Of a stretch of 64,000 nucleotides of DNA, positions 25,681-33,928 are shown piece after piece. How positions within the stretch are numbered: position 1 is the first letter of the stretch; the number at the start of each line of letters is the position of its first letter. The notes beneath the pieces were generated by a model that worked only from the letters and a program-made list of their open reading frames with translations, did no database searches and was not told the DNA's origin. The stretch is from Emergencia timonensis (GTDB lineage: Bacteria > Bacillota > Clostridia > Peptostreptococcales > Anaerovoracaceae), in assembly GCF_900086585.1 (NCBI RefSeq), contig NZ_FLKM01000008.1, positions 682,001 to 746,000 of the forward strand, written 5' to 3'. The translations under genes were made by a program, and so were the position numbers.

Positions 25681-25688
25681 GTGTTTGC

Positions 25689-25765
25689 TGGCGTCCCTGG
25701 CGGGATTCGAACCCACGGCCTTTCGCTTAGGAGGCGAACGCTCTATCCTGCTGAGCTACAGAGAC
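25689..25765 (-). tRNA. tRNA-Arg (CCU)
   Basis: Minus-strand tRNA with acceptor [15 protein letters not shown]-arm GCTC...GAGC, anticodon stem TTCGC/GCGAA around CTCCTAA (anticodon CCT), T-arm with GGTTCGAAT, discriminator G and encoded CCA. All arms pair. Its 3' end faces the integrase gene, making it the likely attachment site of the element. Confidence 0.95.
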
Positions 25766-25826
25766 ATCTATTCAATTAAAAATGGTAACAATCACTTTTC
25801 ATCGTAAGGCGGCCGGTAGAGCATAA

Positions 25827-25866
25827 CCTTAGGAGAGCGTTGTTATATCCATTTAACTACGGAGAC
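25827..25866 (-). pseudogene. 5'-half tRNA-Arg relic
   Basis: On the minus strand: GTCTCCG, TA, a perfect D-arm GTTA-AATGGATA-TAAC, then AACGCT and CTCCTAA (the CCU anticodon loop). Beyond the anticodon no matching stem or T-arm follows. It is the 5' half of a second, different tRNA-Arg(CCU), about 60 bases upstream of the intact one. Confidence 0.7.
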
Positions 25867-26186
25867 ATATTCACTTGTTAATATGTCGACATAAGATTGA
25901 GATAACAACGCAATCAAAGCGTTGTTCATGCGAACTTATGTGAGCATCAAGGTTCTCGCCATTGTCCAAAATCTTTGATTTTGCTGACAATGCGATGGTT
26001 CTTATATCCATTTAACTAGGTCGACAATATTCACTTGTTAATATGTCGACATAAGATTGAGATAACAACGCAATCAAAGCGTTGTTCATGCGAACTTATG
26101 TGAGCATCAAGGTTCTCGCCATTGTCCAAAATCTTTGATTTTGCTGACAATGCGATGGTTCTTATATCCATTTAACTAGGTTGACA
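25867..26186. repeat. two 160-bp tandem repeats with tRNA-like 5' half and hairpins
   Basis: Copies 25867-26026 and 26027-26186 are almost identical. Each holds GTCGAC near both ends, a D-arm-like TTATATCCATTTAACTA (plus strand; also in the tRNA relic), hairpin AACAACGC/GCGTTGTT (25904-25926) and a long hairpin CATTGTC-CAAAATC-TTT-GATTTTG-CT-GACAATG (25960-25992). No ORF. The remaining 26187-26432 before the next gene is AT-rich and shows only promoter-like sequence. Confidence 0.8.
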
Positions 26187-26432
26187 TTGTTACTTATCAT
26201 ACTAGCTTATGATAACACTTTTCTTTAGGAAATTCAATCTAATTTTATATTTTCTTCACCTTTTTGAAGGTCGTTTTCTATTCAAGTTATAAAACTTTTC
26301 GTGTCGACAATATGCGACATTTTGTTCCTTTTTTAGTGCTGACAAACAATGATTATATATATACGATAAGAGAGAAAGGAGGTGCAAAAAAATACGTTAT
26401 AACTATAAAGTGTTAATAAAAGGAGAAGAAAA

Positions 26433-27482
26433 GTGATAAAGAAAACATTAATGAAAAGAGTGAGCGTTTTTGCAATGCTTTGCGCATTAACAATCACCTT
26501 GTTCGCCCAGCCAGCCTACGCAGCAGGACCAACAGTTGAGCTCATAGACGGCGGTGTAAGTAAAACTGTATCAGCTCAGCGTATTAAAGCATGTGAAAAA
26601 ATGTACCAGATGTCTCAAATGCCGTGGAAGTTAACTGCAACATTACGTTATTGCTACGGTCAAGACAATAACAATCAGTTGACAGAAAGTTCAAAAGTTA
26701 AGGTTAACTGCCGTTGGGATAATAAACTTGCAAATGAAGTAATTCCACGTAGAGGAATCCCATATTCTCAAGTATATAGAGAAGAGGAATTTCCGAATGG
26801 CGTTACAATAAAGAAAGGTACTAAAACACTTGCTAGTGATCCTCAATATGTTTCTATATACGGAACGGATTGTTCCTCTTCTGTTGGTTTTGCATGGAAA
26901 GCGGCAACAGGAATCTATCTTGACAGAAAAGACACTGGTAAAATGTATAGAACCAAGAATATGTTTGCTGATGGCTTGGTCAACTCAGATAGTGAAAATG
27001 ATTATCTTATGCTAGTTGGAAAATATGGTAAATATTATACAAACAGATTAACTGCAGAAACTACGAAGCAAATTGTTACAGGCCTTTCTGCAGCCGGAAA
27101 CTATGAAGCAGGACAAGATATCTATAGCAAAGTATATGCCGCGATAAAACCTGGTGACGCATTGTTGTTTAGAACCACAGATGGAGGCGGTTATGGGCAT
27201 GTTCGTCTCGTAATCGGAGTTAACATCGTTTATAAAGATGCTGCAAAGACTCAGGTTGATCCGGCTAAGAGCTATGTGAACTGTATTGAACAGGCTGGCT
27301 TTAGCAAGACGCAGGGTAACTGGAAGACCTCCTGGATTCCAAACGATGAAGACGGTGGCGGAAAGTACACTGGTAAATATTATTTTACTGAACTTACAGG
27401 TGAAAAAGAGAGCCCGACCGTAAATGATGGATATAAGGCTAGATGTTATGTACCATTTAAGATGAAAGCATTTAACGACTAA
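26433..27482 (+). CDS. secreted NlpC/P60-like protein
   Basis: 349 residues with an N-terminal signal peptide (basic start, 'VFAMLCALTITLFA', cleavage near AYA-AGP). The mature part has a probable catalytic Cys in 'YGTDCSSSVGFAWKA' and His in 'GDALLFRTTDGGGYGHVRLV', the order expected of NlpC/P60-CHAP peptidoglycan hydrolases or amidases. No wall-binding repeats are seen. The GTG at 26433 has AGGAG 8 bases upstream; the internal ATG seven codons later would shorten the signal peptide. Probably acts on cell-wall peptides outside the cell. Confidence 0.7.
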   Translation: MIKKTLMKRVSVFAMLCALTITLFAQPAYAAGPTVELIDGGVSKTVSAQRIKACEKMYQMSQMPWKLTATLRYCYGQDNNNQLTESSKVKVNCRWDNKLANEVIPRRGIPYSQVYREEEFPNGVTIKKGTKTLASDPQYVSIYGTDCSSSVGFAWKAATGIYLDRKDTGKMYRTKNMFADGLVNSDSENDYLMLVGKYGKYYTNRLTAETTKQIVTGLSAAGNYEAGQDIYSKVYAAIKPGDALLFRTTDGGGYGHVRLVIGVNIVYKDAAKTQVDPAKSYVNCIEQAGFSKTQGNWKTSWIPNDEDGGGKYTGKYYFTELTGEKESPTVNDGYKARCYVPFKMKAFND

Positions 27483-27494
27483 TATATAATAGTA

Positions 27495-27539
27495 AAGCCA
27501 GAGCTGAGGACAGACGCCCTTAGCTCTGGCTTATTTTTA
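27495..27539 (+). terminator. terminator of NlpC-like gene
   Basis: AAGCCAGAGCT ... AGCTCTGGCTT perfect stem followed by ATTTTTAT. Confidence 0.85.
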
Positions 27540-27647
27540 TGTCAATATCCGTATAAATTATGTTTACTAAATTGAACAAGCGTATGACGATGAATTCAGT
27601 TTACTATGGTAAAATGTATAGGAGGCTAAGGCGTTAAACTTGTATCA

Positions 27648-27983
27648 TCATTTGAGTCTTTTTACTGCCTCTTTACTCGCTTTTAACAGTTCCAGCAAAA
27701 CCTGTGCTTCACGATCTGTACAATCTGACAAAATATTTTTGATCTCACTTTCGATGACCAAATTAGAATGTCTGGAATCAAAGACTAAGAAGTCTATTGA
27801 AATACGTAGCTCACTGGCGATGTTCGTCAATGCCTGCAGACTGACGCCTGTACTTGCATTTTCAATCGCACTGATGTGGGTAATGGATAGGTCTGTTTTC
27901 TCTGCTAATACTTCCTGTGTAATACGTGCATTTAATCTTGCATCTCTTATTTTTTCTCCAACTGCTGTGTAATCTATTTTCAT
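27648..27983 (-). CDS. XRE-family regulator
   Basis: 111 residues; HTH at ~5-60 ('GEKIRDARLNARITQEVLAE', 'SITHISAIENASTGVSLQAL'), with a helical C-terminus. A free-standing gene on the minus strand with AGAGGGGAACG upstream of its ATG. No obvious partner; it may regulate the neighbouring lipoprotein or act alone. Confidence 0.8.
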   Translation of the reverse strand: MKIDYTAVGEKIRDARLNARITQEVLAEKTDLSITHISAIENASTGVSLQALTNIASELRISIDFLVFDSRHSNLVIESEIKNILSDCTDREAQVLLELLKASKEAVKRLK

Positions 27984-28103
27984 AAATTCCGTTCCCCTCT
28001 ATTTGTCTTTTCCCTATTGTATCTTTTCAGAGAATACATTATAACAAACTGAAACAGGAATAATTATTGTCTGACAGAATGTAAAATATAAGATAAACAA
28101 AGT

Positions 28104-28151
28104 AAAAACCATCTGCCAATGAGGGAAGTCCTTCATGTGCAGATGGTTTTT
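28104..28151. terminator. bidirectional terminator
   Basis: AAAAACCATCTGC ... GCAGATGGTTTTT, symmetric with A and T runs at both sides. It terminates the lipoprotein gene on the minus strand. Confidence 0.85.
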
Positions 28152-28160
28152 GGGTTATTG

Positions 28161-28565
28161 CTATTTAAAGTTGATTTCATTAAACTGATCTATGAGTTTC
28201 TGATCAGAATCCTTAGTGAATACGAGGACGATGCCGTCTTTGTGAGCTGCGGCTTTGAGGTCCCCCTCACCTTTGATGATGTTTTTGTATTCTTTGGAAT
28301 CCTCTTTGAATTCATAGAGTTCCACTTTGCCATCATTATACTTCTTGCCATGTTCTGCACCCATTTTGTCGTATTCAACCTTGGTGCCATCTTTTAAATC
28401 AAGATGTTTTGCTACTGCATCGATGTCTTTATCGATTGATACAGTTGCGGTATTGTCATTGTTGTTAGTGTCGGCGTCATTTTTGTTTGCGTCTTTATCA
28501 TTTCCACAAGCAAACAGACCAAGACAGAGTAATAATGAAAGTAAAATAACTGTAATTCTTTTCAT
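28161..28565 (-). CDS. small lipoprotein
   Basis: 134 residues with a lipoprotein signal ('VILLSLLLCLGLFACGN'; lipobox LFAC, Cys near residue 20), then an Asn/Asp-rich linker and a ~85-residue soluble domain ('DGKVELYEFKEDSKEYKN', 'DGIVLVFTKDSDQKLI'). The domain is unnamed but resembles those of small clostridial lipoproteins of unknown function. Exported and membrane-anchored. Confidence 0.75.
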   Translation of the reverse strand: MKRITVILLSLLLCLGLFACGNDKDANKNDADTNNNDNTATVSIDKDIDAVAKHLDLKDGTKVEYDKMGAEHGKKYNDGKVELYEFKEDSKEYKNIIKGEGDLKAAAHKDGIVLVFTKDSDQKLIDQFNEINFK

Positions 28566-28672
28566 TTTTAAATTCTCCTTTCTTCTTTATCACCTAGTCT
28601 TCCCAATAAATCAAAATATATTGACATAACAAGAAAAATTTTACTGTGATTATAGAAAAAGGAGTGAATTTA

Positions 28673-29497
28673 TTATGCGGCAGGATCTGCTGCGGCGGTG
28701 TTCGTCAACTGTATCGTCAATGTTTTTTGATATAACCGCTGATGATTTCTAAACTTTAAGGTGATTTTGGTTTTCGTACCTGCATCATCCGCATTGGCAA
28801 AAGAGTAAATGTATAGAGGCAGTCGGCCGCTGCTATCCTTTTCGCCCCATTCAATGTCTAAATAATCATCGTCGTAATAGGCTGTGATTTGATCAGTCGT
28901 GCCACTGGCAGTTACGTAGACAATTGCTGTTTCATCGGGGTTCAGGTTAAAGGTACTTTTAGAAAGCGTAATTTTACCGTTAAAACTGATTTTTCCGTAT
29001 TTTATAGTGCTGTAATAGCTGTTACATTTTGAAGTCTTGGCGATGGCCTTGACCTTGTAGTAATAGCCGGTCTTGTTTTTTACTGACTTATCGTTATAGT
29101 AGGTTTTGGAAGTAACGGCAATTCTTTTGTAGCTTCCGTATTTGGATGTGGCGCGGTATAGCTTATATTTCACTGCTTTGCTTCGTTTGCTCCAAGAAAC
29201 TTTTATATAATTGGCGTTGACCGCTTTGAGAGACAATGTCGGTTTGCTGATACGGGTATATTTTTTTACAGGTTTTTTCTGACTAGAAGATCCTGAGTAA
29301 GGGCAGACCCCATTTGGATGTAAGTGAGCGGGATGTCCACCGCAATGGTAATGATAATAACCTAATCCACTGACGTTTTTATTGTCCCGATGTCCGCCAT
29401 TGCTATCGGTTCGTCCACTGTGGGCGAAACTGAAGACAGTACAGGACAGAACTAAAATAAGTAAGATACTGATGACTCTTGCTGCTTTCTTTTTCAT
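28673..29497 (-). CDS. secreted YHYH / fibronectin-like protein
   Basis: 274 residues. Signal peptide ('VISILLILVLSCTVFSFAHS'), then a His-rich YHYH segment ('HSGRTDSNGGHRDNK', 'GYYHYHCGGHPAHLHPNG') typical of YHYH-domain proteins and likely metal-binding, then a fibronectin-III-like domain (~85-165) and a C-terminal beta domain. Located on the cell surface or secreted. No enzymatic call is possible. Confidence 0.75.
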   Translation of the reverse strand: MKKKAARVISILLILVLSCTVFSFAHSGRTDSNGGHRDNKNVSGLGYYHYHCGGHPAHLHPNGVCPYSGSSSQKKPVKKYTRISKPTLSLKAVNANYIKVSWSKRSKAVKYKLYRATSKYGSYKRIAVTSKTYYNDKSVKNKTGYYYKVKAIAKTSKCNSYYSTIKYGKISFNGKITLSKSTFNLNPDETAIVYVTASGTTDQITAYYDDDYLDIEWGEKDSSGRLPLYIYSFANADDAGTKTKITLKFRNHQRLYQKTLTIQLTNTAAADPAA

Positions 29498-29654
29498 GAG
29501 TGTAGATCCTTTCTAAAACAATAAATATCGCAAATGATATATCTATCATAACACATCGCAGGTGTTTTTACTGTATTTGTCGTTATTTAAATACAAAATG
29601 TAGTGAATTTTACACATAAGCATTATTTTTTCTGTTTTCAGCGGAATCGTCATG

Positions 29655-29703
29655 GTATAATGATTCCACAATCTCACGGCGTTGCCGCAATGTAGGAATC
29701 ATT
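29655..29703 (+). other. promoter-hairpin element, copy 1
   Basis: TATAAT (29656-29661) is followed at once by stem AATGATTCC (29659-29667) / GGAATCATT (29695-29703), with an inner GGC-GTT-GCC hairpin and a GCAA. Part of a pair with 29745-29794; see findings. Confidence 0.55.
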
Positions 29704-29744
29704 GAATCACAATTTTCAATTATATTTTCAACAGTATAATTGTG

Positions 29745-29794
29745 GTATAATGAACGCACGATCTTAACGATGTTATTGCAAGGAAGCGTTCATT
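29745..29794 (+). other. promoter-hairpin element, copy 2
   Basis: TATAAT (29746-29751) then stem AATGAACGC (29749-29757) / GCGTTCATT (29786-29794), inner AAC-GAT-GTT hairpin and GCAA. The stems differ from copy 1 by compensatory changes while CAC.ATCT.A and GCAA are kept. It lies 60 bases upstream of the NUDIX start. The rest of the 29498-29855 gap shows no gene. Confidence 0.55.
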
Positions 29795-29855
29795 GAATTA
29801 TGTGCTGCTTCATTGCAGGGAAAATAGATTTGTTGAGAAAAACGGGGGGAGAAAT

Positions 29856-30350
29856 ATGCATGACGAAATTAACTTAAGAAACATGACTGGAATTTATATT
29901 AGCCGAGGAGCAGAAATGCTGATGTTATACCGAATTGGTTCCAGAGTTGTGGAACCGTCATGGTGTGGAATCGGCGGACATTTTGAGGATCATGAACTGA
30001 ACAATCCTCGCATCTGCGTGCTTCGAGAATTAGAGGAAGAAATTGGGCTGAAGGAGCGGTCGCTGAAAAACTTACACTTGCGATACGTGACCTTAAGACT
30101 GAAGAACGGAGAGATTCGCCAGAATTACTACTATTTTGCTGATTTAAAACCGGACGAAGAAGTTACTTTGATTTCCGAAGAGGGCAAAGTAGAATGGATC
30201 CCTTTTGACAAGGTCTTAGACAGAAAGATGCCGCTGACTGCAAAATTCATGTTAGAGCATTACATAAGCATTGGAAAATTTACCGAAGAATTGTATAGCG
30301 GAATAACGACGGAAACAGGAATGGTCTTTACAGAGCTAAAAGAGTTCTAG
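29856..30350 (+). CDS. NUDIX hydrolase
   Basis: 164 residues. Nudix box: 'GGHFEDHE' followed by 'RELEEEIG', giving the metal-binding Glu residues, with nine rather than seven residues between the two halves. Nudix enzymes hydrolyse nucleoside diphosphates linked to another moiety; the substrate is not predictable. ATG 29856 follows GGGGGGAG; the upstream TTG frame overlaps the hairpin element. Co-directional with the diguanylate cyclase 28 bases downstream, so probably one operon. Confidence 0.85.
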   Translation: MHDEINLRNMTGIYISRGAEMLMLYRIGSRVVEPSWCGIGGHFEDHELNNPRICVLRELEEEIGLKERSLKNLHLRYVTLRLKNGEIRQNYYYFADLKPDEEVTLISEEGKVEWIPFDKVLDRKMPLTAKFMLEHYISIGKFTEELYSGITTETGMVFTELKEF

Positions 30351-30378
30351 GAGGTTCTGAGCATTGGGAGGATTTGCT

Positions 30379-31536
30379 GTGTTAAAAATACTATACGTAG
30401 AGGTCAGTATTGTTGGAATCGTAATTCTTTTGGCAATCAGATTTTACCTGCGTAAAAGAGAATATACTGAAGAATTGGACAAACGTACATTTAAATGGCT
30501 CATTTGGTCGGATATCCTAATTTTGATCTTTGATGCGGTGACCTGGGTACTGGACGGCATGATATTTCCTTACTCTGGAGAACTGCTTCTGGTCAGCATG
30601 ATGATTTATTATTGCCTCGTGCCACTGCCGTCTCTATTTTGGCTTCTTTATACAGACGTGAAACTACATGCAGATCAGAGGCGTCTAAAGAAACTCTTAG
30701 CTTTGTACAGCATTCCCTGCGTAGTCAGCACGATCTTGGTCTTGACTACATTAAAAACAGGATGGATATTCACCATCAGCGCAGACGGCATATATTATAG
30801 AGGTCCATATATGGCGGTTATTGTACTGCTGACCTACGTCTATCTTGGCGGTGCCCTAGTCATGGCTGTCAAAGCAAGGTGCGGGGAACAGAATACTGAC
30901 CGGATAAAAGTGTGCAGATATCTGATTTTCTTTCCGATACCGACAATTATACTGAGCTTTGTGCAGGTCGAACTTTACGGCGTCACTTTAATCTGGATCT
31001 GCATGGCGGTGTCGCTGCTAATCATCTTTCTCAACGTGCAGAGCGAGCAGATCAGCAAAGATACGCTGACGGGGTTATTAAACAGAGGCTATCTGGATTC
31101 TTATCTGGACAGAATCTTGACAACGTCAAAAGGCAAACCAGAAGTGAGAGCCAGATACTTTGCGATGATTGTCGATATGGATGACTTCAAACAGGTCAAC
31201 GACACGTTCGGCCACGTTGAAGGCGACAAGCTCCTCGTGGCAGCAGCCAGTCTGATTAGACAATCCTGCTGTCCGGATGATGTGGTAACCCGCATGGGCG
31301 GAGATGAATTCCTCATTATTGGGCAGCGCGATAGACCAGAAGCAGTGCAGCGGCTGATGGATGAAATTCTTGACAATGTCAGACTGTACAATGAAAACAG
31401 TAACGAATCATATCGTATGTGCATGAGTTTGGGATTTGCCATGCTGGATAAACAGATTAAGCGGCCGGATCAGTTTATTACGGCAGCAGATATCAACATG
31501 TATCGCAATAAAGAAGAAAAGAAAGCGAACAATTAG
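30379..31536 (+). CDS. membrane diguanylate cyclase (GGDEF)
   Basis: 385 residues. Seven hydrophobic segments occupy ~1-215, then a GGDEF domain with 'DTLTGLLNRGYLDSYLD', 'DMDDFKQVNDTFGHVEGD' and the catalytic 'RMGGDEFLI'. The region five residues upstream of GGDEF has no RxxD, so the usual product-inhibition site appears absent. It synthesises c-di-GMP from GTP at the membrane. GTG 30379 lies 7 bases from GGGAGG. A c-di-GMP riboswitch lies 31 kb away in this window (61105), so the second messenger is in use in this organism. Confidence 0.9.
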   Translation: MLKILYVEVSIVGIVILLAIRFYLRKREYTEELDKRTFKWLIWSDILILIFDAVTWVLDGMIFPYSGELLLVSMMIYYCLVPLPSLFWLLYTDVKLHADQRRLKKLLALYSIPCVVSTILVLTTLKTGWIFTISADGIYYRGPYMAVIVLLTYVYLGGALVMAVKARCGEQNTDRIKVCRYLIFFPIPTIILSFVQVELYGVTLIWICMAVSLLIIFLNVQSEQISKDTLTGLLNRGYLDSYLDRILTTSKGKPEVRARYFAMIVDMDDFKQVNDTFGHVEGDKLLVAAASLIRQSCCPDDVVTRMGGDEFLIIGQRDRPEAVQRLMDEILDNVRLYNENSNESYRMCMSLGFAMLDKQIKRPDQFITAADINMYRNKEEKKANN

Positions 31537-31575
31537 CGAAATTTTTCATATTGTATGATATGGAGGATTGAACCT

Positions 31576-32550
31576 ATGAAAGAAATCATTGTAAGCGGGT
31601 ATGCCTACCCGTCAATCAATCCGGCAGTGCTAGAAGCCTGGCTGCCTGATTTGACTTTTTTAAATACATTTAGTTATGGCATTACAGCGGAAGGAGGCGT
31701 GGTCGATCTCAATGACCAAAGTCTGATTGACGCAGCCAATGCTGTCGGAGTAAAACCTTTGATGGTGCTGACGCCTATGGACGAAATGGGCATGTTTAAC
31801 GATGTCATTGCTTCCGCACTTTTGGAAAACCCTGCAGCGAGAACGACACTGGTTTACAACATCTTATCTACGATACAGAGAAAAGGACTTTCTGGAGTTG
31901 ACTTTGATTTTGAATACATACCCGAAAAAAATCGGGGACAGTATGTAGACCTGGTGCGGGAGGCGAGAGCCGTTTTGGGACCGCAGGGTTATACGGTGAC
32001 AGTTGCATTGGCACCAAAGACTTCAGCGGATCAGGAAGGCGTGTTGTATCAGGGGCACGATTATGCCGGCATGGGTGCGGTGGCCGACTATGTGCTGCTG
32101 ATGACCTATGAGTGGGGTTACACTTACGGTCCGCCTATGGCAGTATCGCCGATCAATCAAGTCCGCAGAGTGCTGGACTATGGCGTTACTGAGATTCCGA
32201 GGGAAAAGATTTTGATGGGAATGCCTAATTATGGCTACGATTGGACGCTGCCATTTGTGCAAGGCGAATCGAGGGCTGAGAAAATCTCCAGTGAAGAGGC
32301 TTTTCGCCGTGCGGCGCAGTATGGGGCGACCATAGAATACGATCAGACAGCGCAGGCTCCGCACTATACCTACACCGATGAACAGGGAAGAGAGCATGTG
32401 GTTTGGTTTGAAGACGAGCGCAGTATCCGAGCAAAGCTGGCCCTGGTAGAAGAATACGATTTGGCGGGAGTTGCTTATTGGAACATCATGGATTATTTCC
32501 CGGCAAACGCACAGGTGCTCAATGAGATGTATACCGTGAGGAAATTATAA
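31576..32550 (+). CDS. glycoside hydrolase family 18 (SleL/YaaH-like)
   Basis: 324 residues covering a complete TIM-barrel GH18 domain. The catalytic motif DxxDxDxE appears as 'SGVDFDFEYIP' (Glu the acid). 'LLMTYEWGYTYGPPMAVSPI' and 'ILMGMPNYGYDWTLPF' are typical of spore cortex-lytic SleL/YaaH enzymes. Those usually carry LysM repeats; none is present here and there is no signal peptide. Ribosome site TGGAGG precedes ATG 31576. Likely N-acetylglucosaminidase activity on peptidoglycan or cortex. Confidence 0.85.
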   Translation: MKEIIVSGYAYPSINPAVLEAWLPDLTFLNTFSYGITAEGGVVDLNDQSLIDAANAVGVKPLMVLTPMDEMGMFNDVIASALLENPAARTTLVYNILSTIQRKGLSGVDFDFEYIPEKNRGQYVDLVREARAVLGPQGYTVTVALAPKTSADQEGVLYQGHDYAGMGAVADYVLLMTYEWGYTYGPPMAVSPINQVRRVLDYGVTEIPREKILMGMPNYGYDWTLPFVQGESRAEKISSEEAFRRAAQYGATIEYDQTAQAPHYTYTDEQGREHVVWFEDERSIRAKLALVEEYDLAGVAYWNIMDYFPANAQVLNEMYTVRKL

Positions 32551-32564
32551 ACGAAGAGTAAAAG

Positions 32565-32602
32565 CAAAAGCCATGTAGCGATACATTGGCTTTTGTCTTA
32601 TT
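32565..32602 (+). terminator. terminator of GH18 gene
   Basis: CAAAAGCCATGTA-GCGA-TACATTGGCTTTTG stem followed by TCTTATTT. Confidence 0.75.
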
Positions 32603-32645
32603 TAAATACATATTTTTCTATTTATTATATTTTTTGTAATTTTCA

Positions 32646-32674
32646 TTGACATGTTAACTCTTAAATAGTATTCT
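32646..32674 (+). promoter_or_regulatory. sigma-A promoter
   Basis: TTGACA (32646-32651), 17-base spacer, TATTCT (32669-32674). Upstream of the 43-residue ORF. Confidence 0.6.
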
Positions 32675-32702
32675 TTATTTATAGAGATGAAGGGGGACAC
32701 TT

Positions 32703-32834
32703 ATGATGGGGATTATAGAAAACAGCGAACGATGTAAATCAATGCGTGCCCATACAGAAATAGTTCCCTCTATTATTAGATGTTTTACAAAGTTATTGAC
32801 ATCTATGGTCACTGGTGCTAAAATCGGAGTATAA
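32703..32834 (+). CDS. 43-residue ORF upstream of abi
   Basis: ATG 32703 with AAGGGGGA upstream gives a 43-codon frame (starts MMGIIENSERC) to TAA 32834. It has a promoter at a suitable distance. The C-terminal half is mildly amphipathic. The frame ends in the TATAAT (32830-32835) that may begin transcription of the abi leader. Could be a small regulatory peptide or fortuitous. Confidence 0.35.
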   Translation: MMGIIENSERCKSMRAHTEIVPSIIRCFTKLLTSMVTGAKIGV

Positions 32835-32878
32835 TATAGAATATAATTTGTTTTATTTCATATACTAATTTGGAACGT

Positions 32879-32916
32879 ACTCCGGTGTCCTTCGGGCCCG
32901 GAGTCTTTATATTATT
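32879..32916 (+). promoter_or_regulatory. GC-rich hairpin in abi leader
   Basis: ACTCCGG ... CCGGAGT (32879-32904) followed by CTTTATATTATT: a terminator-like structure 27 bases before the abi start. Either an attenuator or the 3' end of a small RNA of ~75 nt starting after the TATAAT at 32830. Confidence 0.5.
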
Positions 32917-32930
32917 GGAGATGAAATCAA

Positions 32931-33880
32931 ATGACAGAGAAAAAATATATGACCTATGACGAAATGATTGCCCTTTTGCAGTTCAGGAATGTCTGTATTA
33001 ACTCACCAGAAGAAAAAAGAAGATCAAAAATGATCCTTCAACATGAAGGGTATTATAACGTCATAAACGGATATAAGGCACCTTTTTTAGTTTCGGATTC
33101 TTCAGAAACCTACAGGTTGGGAACTACAGTTGGTGAAATTTTGCGGTATATGACTTTGATCGCACAATCAGAGAAATATTCTTAAGGAGTACGCTTCGTG
33201 TGGAAACTAACATTAAAACTCTGATTTCAGATTGCATTTCATCAAAATACGGATATAATAACTATCTTTTATATGACAATTTTGATACCAATACAAAAGA
33301 TGCCAACGAAAAAATAACTAAACTTTTCTCAAGCATACAAAGTCAGATTGCATCTCACTCTTTAGATCCTAATATCGCTCATTATCTGAAGAATCATGGG
33401 TATATCCCGATGTGGGTATTGAACAGTATATTGTCTTTTGGTACCATGAGTAAGTTCTATAGCCTTATGAAGCAGCAGGACAGACAATTTGTTTCACGCT
33501 TCTTTAAGATACAGGACAATACGTTAACAAACTTTCTAAACTATCTTTCTGTAATACGCAATTTTTGCGCCCATGGAAACCGTTTATACTGTTTTACCTC
33601 AAAAAACCCCTTAGCGGATACTATGATACATAAGAATCTTGCCATTCAGCTTGATAATGGTTACTATTCAAATGGTAAAAACGATTTATTTTCTGCTGTG
33701 ATTATTCTGCGATATCTTTTATCTAGCACGGAGTTCAATTATTTTATATCTGGGCTGAATGGATCCATTAATAAATTATCTTCAAAGCTTAAAACCATAT
33801 CTATAAACGATATACTAGAAATAATGGGCTTTCCTCAGAATTGGAAAAATATAAAAAGCAAAGATATTTTAGTGTCTTAA
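32931..33880 (+). pseudogene. Abi_2 (AbiD/AbiF-type) abortive infection gene, frameshifted
   Basis: Two frames join into one Abi_2 protein. Frame one (32931-33185) gives the N-terminus ('YMTYDEMIALLQFRNVCI', 'HEGYYNVINGYKAPFL'). The other frame already reads 'VYDFDRTIREIFLRSTLRVE' from about 33143, continuous with 33200-33880. A lost T in the run at 33139-33142 restores 'VGEIFAVYDFDR', the normal family sequence. The HEPN-type RNase motif 'RNFCAHGNRLY' (R-x4-H) is intact in the second part. Abi_2 proteins block phage growth. Either a true inactivating deletion, a sequencing slip, or a switch in a short homopolymer. Confidence 0.8.
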
Positions 33881-33928
33881 TCCTAGCATTCAGATTCATA
33901 ATTACATTGATTTATAGAAATAAGATAA

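Noticed and set aside
25867..26186. CRISPR array
   Set aside because: Only two long identical units in direct tandem, no short repeat-spacer pattern and no cas genes.
29655..29794. Integron attC sites
   Set aside because: No GTTRRRY/RYYYAAC core and no integron integrase.
32796..32835. TTGACA plus TATAAT as one promoter for abi
   Set aside because: The spacer is 28 bases, far beyond the usual 16-19; TATAAT may be used with a weak -35 instead.
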